The position numbers and the translations under genes are program-made. Under the pieces are notes generated by a model. That model was not told the origin of the DNA. It searched no databases and saw only the letters and a program-made list of their open reading frames with translations. A stretch of DNA of 64,000 nucleotides from positions 1 through 64,000 of the forward strand of contig NZ_MJAJ01000021.1 in the NCBI RefSeq assembly GCF_001746365.1, written 5' to 3'. Shown here one piece after another: positions 1 through 10,786 of the stretch. Every line of letters begins with the position of its first letter. Positions within the stretch are counted from its first letter, which is position 1. Source of the stretch: Streptomyces sp. LUP30. Lineage in GTDB: Bacteria; Actinomycetota; Actinomycetes; Streptomycetales; Streptomycetaceae.

Positions 1-279
1 GAATTCGGGGAGGACGGCGGTGTAGTCGGACACGTCGTATCCGCCGTCGCGCAGGGGCGATTTGAAGAAGGGCGGCAGCCAGAGGCAGTCGACTCCGAGC
101 CATTGCAGGTAGTCGAGTTTGGCGGTGATGCCCTTGAGGTCGCCGACGCCGTCGCCGTTGCTGTCCTGGAAGGAGCGGACGAGGACCTCGTAGAAGACGG
201 CGCGCTTGAACCACTCGGGGTCGCGGTCCTTGGCGGGGGTGTCCTCGAAGGTGTCCGGGACAGGGGAGTTGACGGTCAT
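1..279 (-). CDS. treS: Trehalose synthase, N-terminal part (runs off the window)
   Basis: This is the first 93 codons of a GH13 enzyme that interconverts maltose and trehalose. It starts at an ATG at 279 and continues past base 1. The protein opens with MTVNSPVPDTFEDTPAK, then AVFYEVLVRSFQDSNGDG and LQWLGVDCLWLPP. These are the first beta strands of the GH13 barrel in TreS and include the DSNGDGVGD calcium-site type segment. It begins 35 nt after the glgE stop on the same strand, which is the usual actinobacterial glgE-treS order for turning trehalose into alpha-glucan through maltose-1-phosphate. The catalytic residues lie outside the window. Confidence 0.9.
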   Translation of the reverse strand, partial: MTVNSPVPDTFEDTPAKDRDPEWFKRAVFYEVLVRSFQDSNGDGVGDLKGITAKLDYLQWLGVDCLWLPPFFKSPLRDGGYDVSDYTAVLPEF

Positions 280-314
280 GGCGGTCTGGAGCCTCCGATC
301 GGCGGTGATGCGGG

Positions 315-2479
315 TCACCGGACGTGGAACACGTGGGCGGGCGTCCGGCCCGGCTCCAGGCGCACGTAGTTCGTTCTGCTCCAGGCGTAGGTCTCGCCCG
401 TCAGTTCGTCGCGCACGGACAGGGTTGCGCCGTCGTCCAGGCCGAGTTGCGGCATGTCCAACGACACCGTGGCCTCCTGGGTGTGGTGGGGGTCGAGGTT
501 GACGACCACCAGAACCGTGTTCGAACCCGTCCGCTTGCTGTACGCGATGACGGAGGGGTTGTCCGTGCCGTGGAAGCGGAGATTGCGCAGCCGGTGCAGG
601 GCCGGGTTGGCCCGCCGGATCTCGTTGAGCCGGGTGATCAGCGGGGCCAGGCTGCGGCCCTCGCGCTCGGCCGCTTCCCAGTCACGGGGTTTGAGCTGGT
701 ACTTCTCGGAGTCCAGGTACTCCTCGCCGCCCTCCCGCAGGGGCGTGTTCTCACACAGCTCGTAGCCGCTGTACAGGCCCCAGGTGGGGGAGAGGGTCGC
801 TGCCAGGACGGCCCGGACCTCGAACGCGGGCCGGCCGCCGTGCTGCAGATAGGCGTGCAGGATGTCCGGGGTGTTGGCGAAGAAGTTGGGCCGCATGTAC
901 GAGGCGGCCTCCCCCGACAGCTCGGTGAGGTAATCGGTGAGCTCTTCCTTGGTGTTGCGCCAGGTGAAGTAGGTGTAGGACTGCTGGAAGCCGATCTGGG
1001 CGAGGGTGTGCATCATCGCGGGGCGGGTGAAGGCCTCGGCGAGGAAGATCACGTCGGGGTCGGTGCGGTTGATGTCCGCGATGACCCGCTCCCAGAACAC
1101 GATCGGCTTGGTGTGCGGGTTGTCCACCCGGAAGATCCGCACCCCGTACGACATCCAGTGCCGCAGCACCCGCAGGGTCTCGGCGACCAGACCCTTCATG
1201 TCCGAGTCGAACGCGAGGGGATAGATGTCCTGGTACTTCTTCGGCGGGTTCTCCGCGTACGCGATCGTCCCGTCCGGGCGGTGGTGGAACCACTCGGAGT
1301 GCTTGTGCACCCAGGGGTGGTCGGGGGAGCACTGCAGGGCGAAATCGAGGGCGATCTCCAGCCCCAGTCCGCGCGCCCGCTCCACGAACCAGGCGAAGTC
1401 CTCCAGCGTGCCCAGGTCCGGGTGGACGGCGTCGTGGCCGCCCTCCGGGGAGCCGATCGCCCACGGCACGCCCACGTCGTCCGGCCCGGGGTCGAGGGTG
1501 TTGTTGCGGCCCTTGCGGAACGTCGTGCCGATCGGGTGGATCGGGGGGAGGTAGACGACGTCGAAGCCCATCTTCGCGATGGCCGGCAGCCGCCGCGCGG
1601 CGGTGCGGAACGTCCCGTGCGGGCGCTCGGGGGTCCCCTCGGACCGCGGGAAGAACTCGTACCAGGACCCGTACAGGGCACGCTCCCGCTCGACCAGGGG
1701 TCGAGGGTGTTGTTGCGGCCCTTGCGGAACGTCGTGCCGATCGGGTGGATCGGGGGGAGGTAGACGACGTCGAAGCCCATCTTCGCGATGGCCGGCAGCC
1801 GCCGCGCGGCGGTGCGGAACGTCCCGTGCGGGCGCTCGGGGGTCCCCTCGGACCGCGGGAAGAACTCGTACCAGGACCCGTACAGGGCACGCTCCCGCTC
1901 GACCAGCAGCGGCAGCGGCTCGGAGGCCGTGACCAGCTCGCGCAGCGGCCGCCGGTCGAGCAGCGCGGTCACCTCCGGCGTCAGCGCCGCGGCGTACCGT
2001 TCGGCCACCGGGGCCGAGTCGTCGAGCAGTTTCTTCGCCGCTTCCCGCAGCAGGGTGCGCTCCGGGCCGCGCGGGGCCCGGGCGGCCGCCCGTTCGTGGA
2101 GCCGGCCGCCTTCCTCCAGCACCAGGCCGACGTCGATGCCCGCCGGGATCTTCACGTCGGCGTGCCGGCGCCAGGTGGCGATGGGGTCGCTCCAGGCCTC
2201 CACGGTGTAGGTCCAGCGGCCCATGGCGTCCAGCGTCACATCGGCGCCCCAGCGGTCCGTGCCGGGGGCGAGCTCGCGCATCGGCGTCCAGGGCCCGCGG
2301 TCGCCGTCCGGGTTCTTGAGGACCACGTTGGCGCCGATGGCGTCGTGGCCTTCGCGAAACACCGTCGCGGAGATCCGCACCGTCTCCCCGGTCACGGCTT
2401 TCGCCGGCCGCCGGCCGCACTCCACGCGCGGTTCGACGTCCCGGACCGGGATCCGGCCGATCGCCCTGGTGGACTTCAC
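315..2479 (-). pseudogene. glgE: Maltose-1-phosphate maltosyltransferase, frame broken by a tandem duplication
   Basis: GlgE (GH13_3) transfers maltosyl units from maltose-1-phosphate to alpha-1,4-glucan. The GTG start at 2479 follows GGAGGT by 6 nt, and the N-domain reads VKSTRAIGRIPVRDVEP. The catalytic part carries VRIFRVDNPHTKP (nucleophile Asp) and IFLAEAFTRP (acid/base Glu). The reading frame is lost because bases 1488-1696 are repeated exactly at 1697-1905. The 209-bp insertion is not a multiple of 3. Removing one copy gives an uninterrupted frame of 652 codons (651 aa), close to the usual 660-675 aa. As written, translation from 2479 passes through both copies and stops early, out of frame. 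It may be a real mutation or an assembly error; the C-terminal frame ends cleanly at 315. Confidence 0.9.
1488..1905. repeat. Perfect 209-bp tandem duplication inside glgE
   Basis: Bases 1488-1696 and 1697-1905 are identical, and one further base (1697 and 1906) also matches. The unit encodes the GlgE segment from LVERERALYGSWYEF to RKGRNNTLDP. No sequence divergence is visible between the copies, so the event is recent or artefactual. Confidence 0.98.
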
Positions 2480-2553
2480 CTTTGCACCTCCGCTAGCTGA
2501 AATTGGCTTCCTTCGCCCGGAGTTGGGCGACCGACCCGCGCTGGCGCGGGGTG

Positions 2554-2853
2554 CTACGTCTCCGCGGGCAGGCGGGGAAGGGACGACGTCACCGAGAGCC
2601 GGGTGACGCCGCTCCTGCGGCCCGCCCCCCTGCGCTCCCGCAGGCGGCCGTCGGCACCGGCCCGCAGATACTGCTCGGCGGCGTCCGCGGCCTCCCGTGC
2701 GCAGCGCTTGCCCATCAGCACGCACAGGGTGTAGCCGCAGTCCTCGAACGCGGCCCGTGCCGAGCGGTCGCCGGGATGCGCGAGCATGGCCCGCTCCCAG
2801 GCCCGGTAACCCCGCAGGGTTCTGGCGACTTCGGTCTTCGCTGGTTGCAGCAT
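2554..2853 (-). CDS. Small DUF5133-type protein
   Basis: This is a 99-residue protein with the sequence MLQPAKTEVARTLRGYRAWE, then a conserved DRSARAAFEDCGYTLCVLMGKR segment and a helix AREAADAAEQYLRAG. The pattern matches the DUF5133 family I know from Streptomyces, whose function is not established. The last 30 residues are basic and look disordered. ATG at 2853 is preferred because GGTG lies 9 nt upstream; a GTG at 2865 is possible. It diverges from the ATPase-like gene at 3148 across a 294-bp region with lower GC than its surroundings, so the two may share regulation. Confidence 0.7.
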   Translation of the reverse strand: MLQPAKTEVARTLRGYRAWERAMLAHPGDRSARAAFEDCGYTLCVLMGKRCAREAADAAEQYLRAGADGRLRERRGAGRRSGVTRLSVTSSLPRLPAET

Positions 2854-3147
2854 CGCGCTGTTCACCTTTCGGGAGTTCACGAGGTACGCCGCTCGAGACG
2901 AGCGGGTCGGCCCTTTCCGCAGAGGTGCGAAAACGTCCAACCTCCCGAGGCCTTCACTTATGGTGCACGGCGCATCACCCAACGTCCTGTTGGATCTTGG
3001 TTGTGGTGCGCTCGTGTTGCACGAATGGCGTAGCAGCCCCACTGTGGTTGTGACTCTGAAGCGATTACCGCTCACGCTTCGTGTCGGGGACCCCGGCCCG
3101 TCGGGCCGAGGAGGAGTGTGAGCCTCGCCGGTGAGGAGCGAACGACG

Positions 3148-3653
3148 ATGAAGACCGCAGTCCCCTGCTACTACCACCTCGACGTGGACGTCAGTCCGGA
3201 TCGGGTCGGACAGGTCAGGCGCATCCTGGCCGCCCACCTGACGTACTGGGACCTCGAGACGCTCGTCGAGCCCGTCTGTCGCGGGGCCGAGATGCTGCTG
3301 AAGGCCATCGACGAACACGCGCAGGACAAGCACACCTCGATCGAGATGTGGTGGAACGGCCAGCATCTGATCACCGCGATCGGCGGCGACGACCGTCAGC
3401 TGCGCCCCGACCTCGACCTGCGCGCCTGCCTGGAGCGCATCGCCGCCATGAGCGACGGCTGGGGCTGCTGCGCCACCGGCGCCGGCAGCATGGTCATCTG
3501 GTTCTCCCAGCGGGCCCGCGCCGGCGAGCGCGTGCCCCGTGTGCCGACCGGGCCGTCCCCCAGCCTGCGGGAGGGGCTTCAGGTGCCTCGCGCCCTCATC
3601 ATGGCCGACGTGGCCGCCCCGGCGGACGAGGAGCGCGTCCTGGAGGCCGCCCG

Positions 3654-3657
<4 letters not shown>
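3148..3657 (+). CDS. Degenerate RsbW/histidine-kinase-like ATPase-fold protein
   Basis: This 169-residue protein begins MKTAVPCYYHLDVDVSPDRV. Its order of elements resembles small HATPase_c (RsbW-like) proteins of Streptomyces: a helical start, a LLKAIDEHA helix where the N-box should be, then IEMWWNGQHLITAIGGDD, and SDGWGCCATGAGSMVIWFSQ at the end. The Mg-binding Asn of the N-box and the usual DxGxG are not evident, so it may bind no ATP. ATG 3148 is chosen because GAGGAG lies 9 nt upstream; the GTG at 3118 sits too close to its GGAGGAG. Its TGA overlaps the GTG of glgX by 4 nt, implying translational coupling to glycogen debranching. Confidence 0.7.
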
Positions 3658-5810
<2,153 letters not shown>

Positions 5811-5822
5811 GGCGGGCGGCGC

Positions 5823-6626
5823 TCAGCGCTGCCGGTGCGAGGTCACCGTGAACTGGGCGCCGTCAGGGTCCCGCAGCACCGCCTCCCGGGCGGTCTCCAC
5901 GAGCACGCTGCCGCCGTGCTTCTCCGCCGCCCTGGCGCACGCGGTCACGTCCGCCACGGCGAAGTGGACCTGCCAGTGCGGCCGGATCGTGGGGTCGGGC
6001 GCCGCCTCGAGCGCGCCCGACTCGATCCGGGCCACCACATCGCCCCTGCTGCGCAGTACGACCTCGCCGGCCTCGTAGTGGACCTCGCAGCAGCCGGGGC
6101 GGTCGGTCGCCCAGTCGAGGATCTCGCCGTAGAAGATGGCCGAGTCGAAGGCGTCGCGGGTGTGCAGCCTGACGAACGCGGGCGCCGCCTGCCGCCAGGC
6201 CTCCCAGTTGCCGATCAGCTCGCCCTCCCAGATGCCGAAGGTCGCGCCGTCGCGGTCGGCCAGCAGGGCCGCCCGGCCCGGCGGCAGCGAGATGGGCCCC
6301 ACGGCCACCGTCCCGCCTCGCTCCCGGGCCCGGGACGCCGCCTCGTCCGCACTGGGCACCGCGAAGTACGGCGTCCAGGCGACCGCCATCTGCCACATCG
6401 AGGCGACGGCGGCGATCCCCGCGACCGGCACGCCGCCCACCAGGGCCGTGCGGAAGTGGTCGCCGAGCGTGCCCCGAAGCCACTTCCAGCCCAGCACCGC
6501 CTGATAGAAGTCCTGGGTGGCCTCCAGATCGCGGCTGGTCAGGCTCACCCAGCAGGGAGCGCCGAAGACGGAGTGCGTGGAGACCGTGCCCCGGGCGCCG
6601 GGGGCGGATGTCGAATGATGGTTCAT
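5823..6626 (-). CDS. Two-domain VOC (glyoxalase-fold) protein
   Basis: This 267-residue protein has two vicinal-oxygen-chelate repeats. The first, about residues 22-140, starts APCWVSLTSRDLEATQDFYQ and runs to the DRDGATFGIWE end strand. The second, about 150-265, starts PAFVRLHTRDAFDSAIFYGE and ends LRDPDGAQFTV. This layout is common in Streptomyces CFP30-like proteins of unknown substrate. The ATG at 6626 has AGGAA about 10 nt upstream. It is convergent with glgX, 12 bp apart. Nothing in the sequence tells the substrate or the metal. Confidence 0.85.
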   Translation of the reverse strand: MNHHSTSAPGARGTVSTHSVFGAPCWVSLTSRDLEATQDFYQAVLGWKWLRGTLGDHFRTALVGGVPVAGIAAVASMWQMAVAWTPYFAVPSADEAASRARERGGTVAVGPISLPPGRAALLADRDGATFGIWEGELIGNWEAWRQAAPAFVRLHTRDAFDSAIFYGEILDWATDRPGCCEVHYEAGEVVLRSRGDVVARIESGALEAAPDPTIRPHWQVHFAVADVTACARAAEKHGGSVLVETAREAVLRDPDGAQFTVTSHRQR

Positions 6627-6833
6627 GGCACTCGCGTTCCTGGTCTGTCGGCGGCGGGCGGGGGAGAGGGACTGCCACCAGTGTCCGGCCGCACCGGGCC
6701 CGGCCGCCTGCCGAGGACCCGGGTGGTTCGATGGAGGGGCGGCACGAGTACCGCGCAGGAGCACAGCCGAAACGGCCCGGATCGACCGGGCCGTTCGGGT
6801 GACGGACTCCGTGGGGGTCCCGGGCGGCGGGTG

Positions 6834-7637
6834 TCAGTCGGCTCCGGCCCCGGTCTCGGCGGTGATCTCCTCCCGCAGCCGGGCGAAGCAGCCGCTCAGC
6901 AGCCGGGAGACGTGCATCTGCGAGATGCCCAGCTGCTCGGCGATCCGGCTCTGCGTCATGCCCGCGAAGAACCGCAGATACAGGATGGTCCGCTCGCGCT
7001 CCGGCAGGGCCCGCAGACACGGTGTCACGGCCACCCGGTCGATGACGGTGTCGTAGCCGGGGTCGGGATGGCCGAGGGCGTCCTCGAGCGCGTAGCCGTC
7101 CGTGCCGGGCAGCTCGGCCTCCAGCGACAGAGCGGTGAAGCACTCCAGCGCCTCCGCGCCGGTACGCACCTCTTCCTCGGTGAGCTGCGCGTACGCGGCT
7201 ATCTCGGCGATGGTCGGCGCCCGGCCCGGAGTCGTCTGGGCCAGCTCCTTCGCCGCGTGCCGCACCCGGTTGCGCAGGTCCTGGACCCGGCGCGGCACGT
7301 GCAGCGTCCACATGTGGTCGCGGAAATGCCGCTTGATCTCACCGGTGATCGTCGGCACCGCGTACGCCTCGAAGGCGCGGCCGCGGTCGGGGTCATAGTG
7401 GTCGACGGCCTTGACGAGCCCCAGCGCGGCCACCTGGTAGAGGTCCTCGAGGGCCTCGCCGCGCCCGCGGAAGCGGACGGCGATCCGCTCGGCCATGGGC
7501 AGCCACAGCCGGACCAGCTCGTCCTTGAGGGCCTGGCGCTCGGGACCTGCGGGGAGCCCGGCGAGACGCGTGAAGGACTCGGTCGTGTCCGGGGCGTCGT
7601 CATGGGGGTGCTGTTTCGTTCGGACGGTGGTACGCAT
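6834..7637 (-). CDS. RNA polymerase sigma factor, SigB/SigF/SigG family
   Basis: This 267-residue alternative sigma factor has region 2 at about residues 45-120 (GEALEDLYQVAALGLVKAVD, then FEAYAVPTITGEIKRHFRD, then WTLHVPRRVQ). Region 3 follows at about 125-190. Region 4 has a helix-turn-helix at RIAEQLGISQMHVSRLL. The family is the stress/sporulation group normally held by anti-sigma ATPases of RsbW type. The ATG at 7637 has GGGAGG 8 nt upstream. No cognate anti-sigma gene is adjacent, although RsbW-like and PP2C proteins lie elsewhere in the window (3148, 16082, 54152). The 270-bp divergent region to the MarR gene is AT-richer around 7795-7860 and should hold its promoter. Confidence 0.93.
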   Translation of the reverse strand: MRTTVRTKQHPHDDAPDTTESFTRLAGLPAGPERQALKDELVRLWLPMAERIAVRFRGRGEALEDLYQVAALGLVKAVDHYDPDRGRAFEAYAVPTITGEIKRHFRDHMWTLHVPRRVQDLRNRVRHAAKELAQTTPGRAPTIAEIAAYAQLTEEEVRTGAEALECFTALSLEAELPGTDGYALEDALGHPDPGYDTVIDRVAVTPCLRALPERERTILYLRFFAGMTQSRIAEQLGISQMHVSRLLSGCFARLREEITAETGAGAD

Positions 7638-7875
7638 CACGCGCGCCTCCCTCAGGAGGGTTGCCGATGAACGGGGGGAACACCGTGGGAAACGCACACT
7701 CGGACGGATTGGGCACCCGGGGCGGGCCGATCGGCAGGTCCCACGGACGTGCCTCCTGTCCGAAGCACTTCCCTGCAGATGCCCGCGGATGGGTGTCTCA
7801 AAACAGTTTTACCCGATTTGTCTTCTATCGCTGTTCTCGTCGCTCTCCGTACCTTCTTGACCCTTCCTTGGATCG

Positions 7876-7898
7876 GTTACCTCTGACACAGAGGTAAC
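7876..7898. promoter_or_regulatory. 23-bp perfect palindrome, probable MarR operator
   Basis: Arms GTTACCTCTG (7876-7885) and CAGAGGTAAC (7889-7898) are exact inverse complements with a 3-nt spacer. The site ends 9 nt before the GTG of the MarR gene. Its right arm contains GAGGT, the only purine-rich ribosome-binding candidate, so repressor binding could block both transcription and the translation start. A TTGACC at 7857-7862 could be the -35 box. Confidence 0.7.
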
Positions 7899-7907
7899 GT
7901 CGTCGGT

Positions 7908-8372
7908 GTGGACGGTGCGGAGCAGGAGACCTTCCCCGAAGAGCTCGCCGACGCCCTTGTCGGCGTCCAGAGGCTGCTCAGGCGGCGGTTGCGAGCCGGT
8001 CTGACCGAGCCACGGCTGCGCGGGGCCGAGGTCGAGCTGCTGCGCCTGGTCGAGGGGCGGCCCGGCGTCGGCGTCTCGGACGCGGCCAAGGAGCTGTGCC
8101 TCGCGGGCAACTCCGTGTCGACCCTGGTCAACCGGCTGGTCAAGGACGGGTTCCTGGTCCGCGAGACCGACCCGGCCGACCGGCGCGCCGCACGTCTGCT
8201 GCTCACCGAGCGGGCCGAGGCCCGGCTGCACGCCTGGCGGGAGCGGCGCGCCGCGCTGGTCGCGCGGCAGGTCGCCCGCCTGGACGCCGCCGACCGCCGG
8301 GCCCTGCGCGCGGCGCTCCCGGCCCTGCGCGCGCTCGCCGTCACCCTGCACGAGGAGGCCGAGAGGTCATGA
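7908..8372 (+). CDS. MarR-family transcriptional regulator
   Basis: This 154-residue winged-helix protein has the DNA-binding part at about residues 35-95 (LRGAEVELLRLV, then VSDAAKELCLAGNSVSTLVNRLV as the recognition region). The wing is FLVRETDPADRRAARLLLTE, whose DxRxxR is the MarR signature. It starts with GTG at 7908, just after the 23-bp palindrome, and its TGA overlaps the ATG of the ABC ATPase by 4 nt. The arrangement suggests a ligand-sensing autorepressor of a drug-efflux ABC pair; the ligand is unknown. Confidence 0.92.
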   Translation: MDGAEQETFPEELADALVGVQRLLRRRLRAGLTEPRLRGAEVELLRLVEGRPGVGVSDAAKELCLAGNSVSTLVNRLVKDGFLVRETDPADRRAARLLLTERAEARLHAWRERRAALVARQVARLDAADRRALRAALPALRALAVTLHEEAERS

Positions 8373-9220
8373 CGACCGACAGTGGCGCGCACGCCGTCGT
8401 GTGCAGCCGGCTCGCCCACGCCTTCGGCGACACGAAGGCCGTCGACGGGCTCGACCTGACCGTCAGGGAAGGCGAGGTCTTCGGCCTCCTCGGACCCAAC
8501 GGAGCGGGCAAGACCACCGCCATCCGGTGCATCACCACCCTGCTGCGGGTTCCCTCCGGCATGGTGCGCGTCTTCGGCCATGACGCCGCCGGGGACCGCA
8601 TGGCCGTCCGAAGACTGCTCGGTTACGTCCCGCAGCAGCTGTCCGCCGACTCGGGGCTCACCGGCCGCGAGAACGTCTCCCTGTTCGCCCGCGTCTTCGA
8701 CGTGCCCCGGCGCGAGCGCGCCGAACGCGTCGCCCAGGCCCTGGGCGCCGTCGGCCTCACCGACGCCGCCGACCGGCTGGCCGGCACCTACTCCGGCGGC
8801 ATGGTCCGCCGCCTCGAACTCGCCCAGGCACTGGTCAGCGCGCCCCGGCTGCTCATCCTCGACGAGCCGACCATCGGCCTCGACCCGATCGCCCGAACGG
8901 GTGTCTGGGAGCACATCACCGCCGTGCGCGAGGCCACCGGCATGACCGTCCTGGTGACCACGCACTCCATGGACGAGGCCGACCGGTACTGCGACCGGGT
9001 CGGACTGATGCACCGCGGCCGCATCCGCGCGCTCGGCGCCCCGGTGGAGCTCCGCGAGGGCCTGGGCGAGCGCCGGCGCGCCGAGGGCGCACCCGCCACG
9101 GACCCGCTGCCCAGCCTGGAGGACGTCTTCCGGGACGTCGCCGGCAGCGGCCTCGACGAGCAGGCAGGAGATTTCCGCGATGTCCGAAGCACCCGCCGCA
9201 CCGCTCGGCGCGTCGGCTGA
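8369..9220 (+). CDS. ABC transporter ATP-binding protein (DrrA type)
   Basis: This 283-residue cytoplasmic ATPase belongs to the daunorubicin-resistance-like class. Walker A GPNGAGKT is at residues 42-49, the Q-loop is near PQQ (88-90), the signature YSGGM is at 141-145, Walker B LLILDE is at 161-166, and the switch His is 199 (TTHS). The C-terminal tail after about 235 is Arg/Ala rich, as in DrrA-like proteins. The ATG at 8369 overlaps the MarR stop, and the 3' end overlaps the permease gene by 41 nt, so the three genes form one operon. The exporter would be two of these ATPases with two permeases. Confidence 0.93.
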   Translation: MTTDSGAHAVVCSRLAHAFGDTKAVDGLDLTVREGEVFGLLGPNGAGKTTAIRCITTLLRVPSGMVRVFGHDAAGDRMAVRRLLGYVPQQLSADSGLTGRENVSLFARVFDVPRRERAERVAQALGAVGLTDAADRLAGTYSGGMVRRLELAQALVSAPRLLILDEPTIGLDPIARTGVWEHITAVREATGMTVLVTTHSMDEADRYCDRVGLMHRGRIRALGAPVELREGLGERRRAEGAPATDPLPSLEDVFRDVAGSGLDEQAGDFRDVRSTRRTARRVG

Positions 9221-10040
9221 CCGCGTCCCCGCCCAGAGCATCGACCTGCTGCTGCGGCCGCCCCTCCCGCGCGCGGGCCGGCGGGTGCTGCCGGCCCGGG
9301 TGGCCGCCCTGTGCGCCGTCGAGCTGCAGAAGCTGCGCCATGACCGCACCGAGCTGTACACCCGTGCCGTCCAGCCCGCACTGTGGCTGCTGATCTTCGG
9401 TCAGACCTTCACCCGGATCAAGGCGATCCCCACCGACGGCATCCCCTACCTCGACTATCTCGCTCCGGGGATCATCGCCCAGTCCGCGATGTTCATCGCC
9501 ATCTTCTACGGCATCCAGATCATCTGGGAGCGGGACGCCGGCGTGCTCGACAAGCTGCTCGTCACGCCGACTCCGCGCTCCGCGCTCATCACCGGCAAGG
9601 CGTTCGCGGCCGGGGTGAAATCGGTGATCCAGGCGGTCGTCGTGGTCGTCATCGCCGCGCTGCTCGGCGTCTCCCTGACCTGGAACCCGCTCAGGCTGCT
9701 CGGGGTCGCCGCCGTCGTCGTCCTCGGCTCGGCCTTCTTCTCCTGCCTCTCGATGACCATCGCGGGCATCGTCCTCAGCCGGGACCGCCTGATGGGCATC
9801 GGCCAGGCGATCACCATGCCGCTGTTCTTCGGCTCCAACGCCCTCTACCCGGTCGCCGTCATGCCCGGCTGGCTCCAGGCCGTGAGCAAGGCCAACCCGC
9901 TCAGCTACGAGGTGGACGCCCTGCGCGGGCTGCTCCTCGGCACGCCCGCGCATCTCGCGCTCGACTTCGGGGTGCTCGCCGTGGCCGCCGCGCTCGGTGT
10001 CACCGCGGCCTCCTCGCTCCTGGGCCGACTGGCCCGTTGA
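9180..10040 (+). CDS. ABC-2 type permease (DrrB type)
   Basis: This 286-residue membrane protein has six predicted hydrophobic segments after a cytoplasmic N-tail of about 60 residues. They include PALWLLIFGQTF, YLAPGIIAQSAMFIAIFYG, VIQAVVVVVIAALLG, LLGVAAVVVLGSAFFSC, and a last helix near LALDFGVLAVAAALG. The segment ERDAGVLDKLLVTPTPRSAL is the ABC-2 coupling signature. ATG 9180 lies inside the end of the ATPase gene, with AGGAG upstream. It pairs with that ATPase to export a hydrophobic compound whose identity cannot be told. Confidence 0.92.
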   Translation: MSEAPAAPLGASADRVPAQSIDLLLRPPLPRAGRRVLPARVAALCAVELQKLRHDRTELYTRAVQPALWLLIFGQTFTRIKAIPTDGIPYLDYLAPGIIAQSAMFIAIFYGIQIIWERDAGVLDKLLVTPTPRSALITGKAFAAGVKSVIQAVVVVVIAALLGVSLTWNPLRLLGVAAVVVLGSAFFSCLSMTIAGIVLSRDRLMGIGQAITMPLFFGSNALYPVAVMPGWLQAVSKANPLSYEVDALRGLLLGTPAHLALDFGVLAVAAALGVTAASSLLGRLAR

Positions 10041-10119
10041 CGCGGCCCGGGGACGTGATGTGCGGCACGCCCGGCCGATCCCTGGGGAGGTCCGTCGGCC
10101 GATTGTGCCTGCGCACGGC

Positions 10120-10134
10120 TTGATCAGCGATCAA
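10120..10134. promoter_or_regulatory. Short palindrome upstream of an unknown gene
   Basis: TTGATC-AGC-GATCAA is a perfect inverted repeat about 100 bp before the GTG at 10231. The 190-bp gap around it holds no gene. It may be an operator, but a 6-bp arm can occur by chance. Confidence 0.25.
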
Positions 10135-10230
10135 AGGGGGCGAATTCCCTGGCCACAGCGCATTCTGCTCATTTGACAGTGCGATCGGCGCACGGATAGG
10201 AAGCAGCCGGTAGAAGTCGAGAGGTGGACT

Positions 10231-10752
10231 GTGTACGAGCCGAACGTGGTCGGGGACTGGCTGGAGTACGACGAGTACGCCGGTCTACGGGTCCGCGTCC
10301 ACCGACTGGAACAGAGCGAGCCGCCGCGGGGGCGTGACGACGCCGCGGAGGGGCTGGCCTACTTCTGTCTGCGGGTGACCGTGGAGAACCGGGGCGCCCT
10401 GCACTCCACGATCCACCTGGAGGACGGCCAGATCGACGTGCGGCTCGGGCCGGACGGCGAGAGCGCGTTCATCGACTGGCGCAACTCGCAGTTCATCGAG
10501 GGCTTTGACGTGTATCCGCTGCGCCGGGCGACCGCCGTGCTGTACGCGGCGGGGCCCGAGGCGTCCCTCGGCCAGGTGGACGTCCAGATCCAGCTGCGCG
10601 TCGACGACGACTGGGCCGACCGCCGGCTGTGGACGGGCGGCATCGGACTGCACGAGGGCTCCGGCGCCGCCCAGGCCGGCGCGGGACGCGACAGCCTGTC
10701 CCTCCAGGTGAGCAACTTCCTGCGCGACCAGGCCGAAGAGGGCACCGCCTGA
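10231..10752 (+). CDS. Conserved hypothetical cytoplasmic protein
   Basis: This 173-residue protein begins with GTG, preceded by GAGAGGTGG. The middle reads like a beta-sandwich: LRVRVHRLEQ, AYFCLRVTVENRG, STIHLEDGQIDVRLG, then LRRATAVLYAAGPE and VDVQIQLRVDDDW. The VTVENRG motif resembles extracellular DUF4352-type Ig-like domains, but there is no signal peptide or lipobox, so it should stay in the cytoplasm. I do not recognise a family with known function. Its neighbour hemC converges with it 34 bp away. Confidence 0.75.
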   Translation: MYEPNVVGDWLEYDEYAGLRVRVHRLEQSEPPRGRDDAAEGLAYFCLRVTVENRGALHSTIHLEDGQIDVRLGPDGESAFIDWRNSQFIEGFDVYPLRRATAVLYAAGPEASLGQVDVQIQLRVDDDWADRRLWTGGIGLHEGSGAAQAGAGRDSLSLQVSNFLRDQAEEGTA

Positions 10753-10786
10753 GTGATGCGGCGCCCTGCGGGTCGCGGCGGACGGG

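Noticed and set aside
324..1763. Long plus-strand reading frame (479 codons) opposite glgE
   Set aside because: It is the mirror of the glgE frame, is Val/Arg/Gly rich without motifs, and has no ribosome site; glgE motifs are clear on the other strand.
3118..3147. GTG at 3118 as start of the ATPase-like gene
   Set aside because: Its GGAGGAG is only 1 nt away, while the ATG at 3148 has GAGGAG at 9 nt and matches the MKTAV start.
7809..7862. SigB-type promoter (GGGTAA on the minus strand) for the sigma factor gene
   Set aside because: A GGGTAA is present but no matching GTTT at the right spacing was found.
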